Source: an uncultured Collinsella sp.
Lineage (GTDB): Bacteria > Actinomycetota > Coriobacteriia > Coriobacteriales > Coriobacteriaceae
Reading direction: 5' to 3'
Assembly: GCA_959602645.1 (NCBI GenBank)
Contig: CAUGTZ010000012.1
Span: 10,715-74,714 of the forward strand
Length of the DNA stretch: 64,000 nucleotides
Position 1 is the stretch's first letter. Each line of letters opens with the position of its first letter. The notes beneath the pieces are model-generated. The model was given only the letters and a program-made list of their open reading frames with translations, ran no database searches and was not told where the DNA came from. The translations under genes and the position numbers were made by a program. Shown piece by piece: positions 62,175-64,000 of the stretch.

Positions 62175-62240
62175 TTCGAGTCTCGTCTCGAGCACCATAC
62201 ATGCAAGCGAGTGTTCAAGGGGGTCAAGGTCCCTTTTTCG
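62175..62240 (+). repeat. partial duplicate of the tRNA-Leu 3' end and its terminator
   Basis: TTCGAGTCTCGTCTCGAGCACCA copies the T arm and CCA end of the tRNA with small changes, followed by ATGCAAGCGAG and a GGGGG...CCCTTTTT terminator like that after the real tRNA. The offset is 184 bases. It resembles an att-type site left by an element at a tRNA 3' end. Confidence 0.6.
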
Positions 62241-62279
62241 TGTACGTAATGTGATAACGCGCTGTACGTGTTATTATTC

Positions 62280-62459
62280 GCAAGGCGTTGTTCCCGCAAT
62301 GCCCTAAAGAGGAACCTGAGGGTTCCCACCTTTTGGCGCCAATGAGCAGCTGACTGGTCATACAACTTAGATTCCCTTCCTCAAATCGAGGAAGTCTATG
62401 TGTACGACCTGGTTGCTGAGAAGCGCCGGGTTATTTTTTTATGAATGGAGGTAGGGAAA
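62280..62459 (+). promoter_or_regulatory. structured leader/attenuator of infC-rpmI-rplT
   Basis: Hairpins GGAACC-TGAG-GGTTCC (62311-62326) and CTTCCTC/GAGGAAG (62376-62394) precede a third stem (ACCTGG/CCGGGT at 62407-62431) followed by T7 just before infC. This looks like an L20/IF3-type autoregulatory leader with an attenuator. The regulator is inferred from the operon, not shown. Confidence 0.6.
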
Positions 62460-63014
62460 ATAGCTAAGTCTGATGACACCCGCATCAACGACGAGATCAC
62501 TGCATCTTCGTGTCGTTTGATTGGCGTCGATGGCTCTCAGCTCGGCCTGTTCGCCATCCGCGATGCCCAGCGCGTCGCCGACGATCAGGGTCTCGACCTG
62601 GTCGAGATCGCTCCCAACGCGGAGCCGCCGGTCTGCAAGGTCATGGACTACGGTAAGTTCAAGTACCAGCAGGCCATGAAGGCCAAGGCTGCTCGTAAGA
62701 ACCAGTCCAAGGTCGAGGTCAAGGAAATGAAGTTCCGACCCAAGATCGACGTTGGCGACTACGAGACCAAGAAGGGCCACGTTCTGCGTTTCCTCAAGAA
62801 GGGCGCACGCGTTAAGATCACCATCATGTTCCGCGGCCGTGAGATGGCTCACCCGGAGCAGGGCCTTAACGTTCTCGAGCGTCTCGCCGAGGATCTCAAG
62901 CCTTACGCTACGGTCGAGTCCAAGCCTAAGATGGAAGGCCGTAACATGCTTATGCTGCTCGCCCCGATTAAGGGCGCCTTCGATGAGGATAAAGCGGCAA
63001 GCGATAGCAAGTAA
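62460..63014 (+). CDS. infC: translation initiation factor IF-3
   Basis: A roughly 184-residue IF-3 that checks start-codon pairing on the 30S subunit. RINDEITASSCRLIG starts the N-domain; DLVEIAPNAEPPVCKVMDYGKFKY and KFRPKIDVGDYETKKGHVLRFL are family hallmarks. GGAGG at 62447-62451 is 8 bases from the AUA at 62460, while the ATG at 62445 has no site upstream because it lies against the T-run. A rare start codon is the known device for IF-3 autocontrol. If ATG 62445 is used, five residues are added. Confidence 0.93.
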   Translation: MAKSDDTRINDEITASSCRLIGVDGSQLGLFAIRDAQRVADDQGLDLVEIAPNAEPPVCKVMDYGKFKYQQAMKAKAARKNQSKVEVKEMKFRPKIDVGDYETKKGHVLRFLKKGARVKITIMFRGREMAHPEQGLNVLERLAEDLKPYATVESKPKMEGRNMLMLLAPIKGAFDEDKAASDSK

Positions 63015-63046
63015 CTAGTGTTCTGTAACCGATTAAGGAGTATTTC

Positions 63047-63238
63047 ATGCCTAAGATGAAGTCCCACAGCGGCACCAAGAAGCGTTTCCGCAAGACTGGT
63101 ACCGGCAAGCTTATGCGCGCCAAGGCTTTCAAGAGCCACATCCTGAGCAAGAAGTCCACCAAGCGTAAGCGTGGCTTCCGTCAGGAGACCGAGATCGCCG
63201 CTGCCGACCGCAAGGTCATCAAGTCGCGTCTCGCCTAA
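63047..63238 (+). CDS. rpmI: ribosomal protein bL35
   Basis: A 63-residue basic protein starting MPKMKSHSGTKKRFRKTGTG, the bL35 signature, in the standard order after infC. AAGGAG lies upstream of ATG 63047. Confidence 0.96.
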   Translation: MPKMKSHSGTKKRFRKTGTGKLMRAKAFKSHILSKKSTKRKRGFRQETEIAAADRKVIKSRLA

Positions 63239-63284
63239 GTTCGCGTTCCCGTTTTTCGTTTTACCGTCTAGGAGTTGATAGAAC

Positions 63285-63644
63285 ATGGCACGTATTAAGC
63301 GCGCTGTTGCCGCCAAGAAGAAGCGCCGTACCGTTATGCACCGTGCGAAGGGTTACTACGGTGCCGCTTCGCGTACTTACAAGCATGCTAAAGAGCAGGT
63401 CCAGCACTCCCTGCAGTATCAGTATCGTGATCGCCGCAACAAGAAGCGCGAGATCCGTTCTCTCTGGATCACCCGTATCAACGCTGCTGCTCGCCTGAAC
63501 GACATCTCTTACTCTCAGTTCATGCACGGCCTGAAGGTTGCCGGCATCGAGCTCGACCGCAAGGTCCTGGCTCAGATGGCTTACGAGGACATCGAGTCCT
63601 TCAACGAGCTGGCTGCCATTGCCAAGAAGGCTCTCGAGGCCTAA
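63285..63644 (+). CDS. rplT: ribosomal protein bL20
   Basis: A 119-residue bL20 (ARIKRAVAAKKKRRTVMHRA, then GYYGAASRTYKHAKEQV) following bL35. bL20 is the known autoregulator of this operon in Firmicutes, consistent with the leader seen before infC. Confidence 0.96.
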   Translation: MARIKRAVAAKKKRRTVMHRAKGYYGAASRTYKHAKEQVQHSLQYQYRDRRNKKREIRSLWITRINAAARLNDISYSQFMHGLKVAGIELDRKVLAQMAYEDIESFNELAAIAKKALEA

Positions 63645-63665
63645 TAGATTCTCTTGAATCGCTAG

Positions 63666-63701
63666 GGGAGTGTCGCGTTGTGCGCGGCGCTCCCTCTTTT
63701 T
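63666..63701 (+). terminator. terminator of the infC-rpmI-rplT operon
   Basis: GGGAGTGTCGCG and CGCGGCGCTCCC pair over 12 positions (two G-U) with a 5-base loop, then TCTTTTTAT. It ends the operon. Confidence 0.85.
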
Positions 63702-64000
63702 ATCTGAAGTGCGGTTTACATTGCTAAAAGCGCGGGTAGATAAACACTTACAGGTGACCGATCTCTATATATTCCTGAACCAAAGGGTCATCATCTGATA
63801 TGTGCGGAAGATCCGCACCAGTCTTTCTATTAGCTATAGAAAGCTATATGTTGTGTAGGACTTGTGAAGAGTGGAATTGACGACCCACAGGGCTTCGCGG
63901 TCTGGCAATATATCTCCTTGCCGCGCGGCCCGGTCGGACCGGATGAGCCGCAAAGCGTGCACCTTGAGAACCGGATACTGCGAGGATGGACACACAAGCT
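63702..64000. other. intergenic tail, possibly an rRNA leader
   Basis: No coding region. The last 50 bases contain ACCTTGAGAACCGGATAC, which resembles the CCTTGAAAAC-type segments found near rRNA genes as I recall them. No rRNA body is inside the window, and the assignment is weak. TTTACA at 63715 followed 16 bases later by TAGATA is only a poor promoter match. Confidence 0.3.

Noticed and set aside
1..64000. CRISPR array search
   Set aside because: No regularly spaced identical repeats with unique spacers were seen; the repeats present are palindromes with irregular spacing.

Overview
The window is about 60% GC, densely coded, and reads as a bacterial chromosome segment from the Coriobacteriia, most likely a Collinsella-type gut anaerobe. 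That placement is inferred from gene content: a D-lactate dehydrogenase next to electron-transfer flavoproteins, PTS and amino-acid uptake, a radical SAM Elp3, a RecJ-helicase fusion and an actinobacterial DUF3516-type helicase. No complete mobile element, CRISPR array or rRNA gene lies inside the window.

Layout. 1-2.3 kb: a PTS sugar transporter and a ChbG-type deacetylase. 2.4-9.1 kb: a DUF2130 protein, a Ski2-like helicase, TrmB and a second methyltransferase. 9.4-13.9 kb: an Xre regulator coupled to a DUF4097 membrane protein, then Elp3 coupled to a spermidine-synthase-like protein. 13.9-19.5 kb (minus): a three-gene operon of a TerB-N/TerB-C protein, a BrxD-like ATPase and an Lhr/BrxHI-like helicase. 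This is the best candidate for a poorly described, probably defensive, system. 19.6-23.6 kb (minus): a DUF554 membrane protein and a five-gene operon of mostly exported proteins of unknown function. 24.0-27.6 kb: FAD-dependent D-lactate dehydrogenase with EtfB and ferredoxin-fused EtfA, the gene set of electron-confurcating lactate oxidation. 27.6-33.1 kb: an HD hydrolase, AzlCD, KdgT, a membrane diguanylate cyclase and an EamA exporter. 33.2-41.3 kb: purL, a cation:proton antiporter, an SDR oxidoreductase and homoserine dehydrogenase. 41.5-47.8 kb: a complete branched-chain amino-acid ABC transporter with two tandem binding proteins. 47.8-49.6 kb: a scar with a broken conjugative-element ParB and a truncated DUF4097-like gene behind a PadR/DUF1700 pair. 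49.8-62 kb: cutC, a GalT-like protein, a bile-acid/sodium symporter-family protein, the RecJ-helicase fusion, relA/spoT, a metallo-hydrolase, class II fructose-bisphosphate aldolase, a transglutaminase-like protein and tRNA-Leu(CAA). 62.3-63.7 kb: the infC-rpmI-rplT operon with a structured leader and an apparent AUA start for IF3.

The intergenic DNA is rich in small palindromic repeats. One family has a GGGAC core between inverted arms, and another is a six-copy alternating array at 38.7-38.9 kb related to a long palindrome at 60.1-60.2 kb. Functional names come from recognised motifs and family knowledge; no database search was run.
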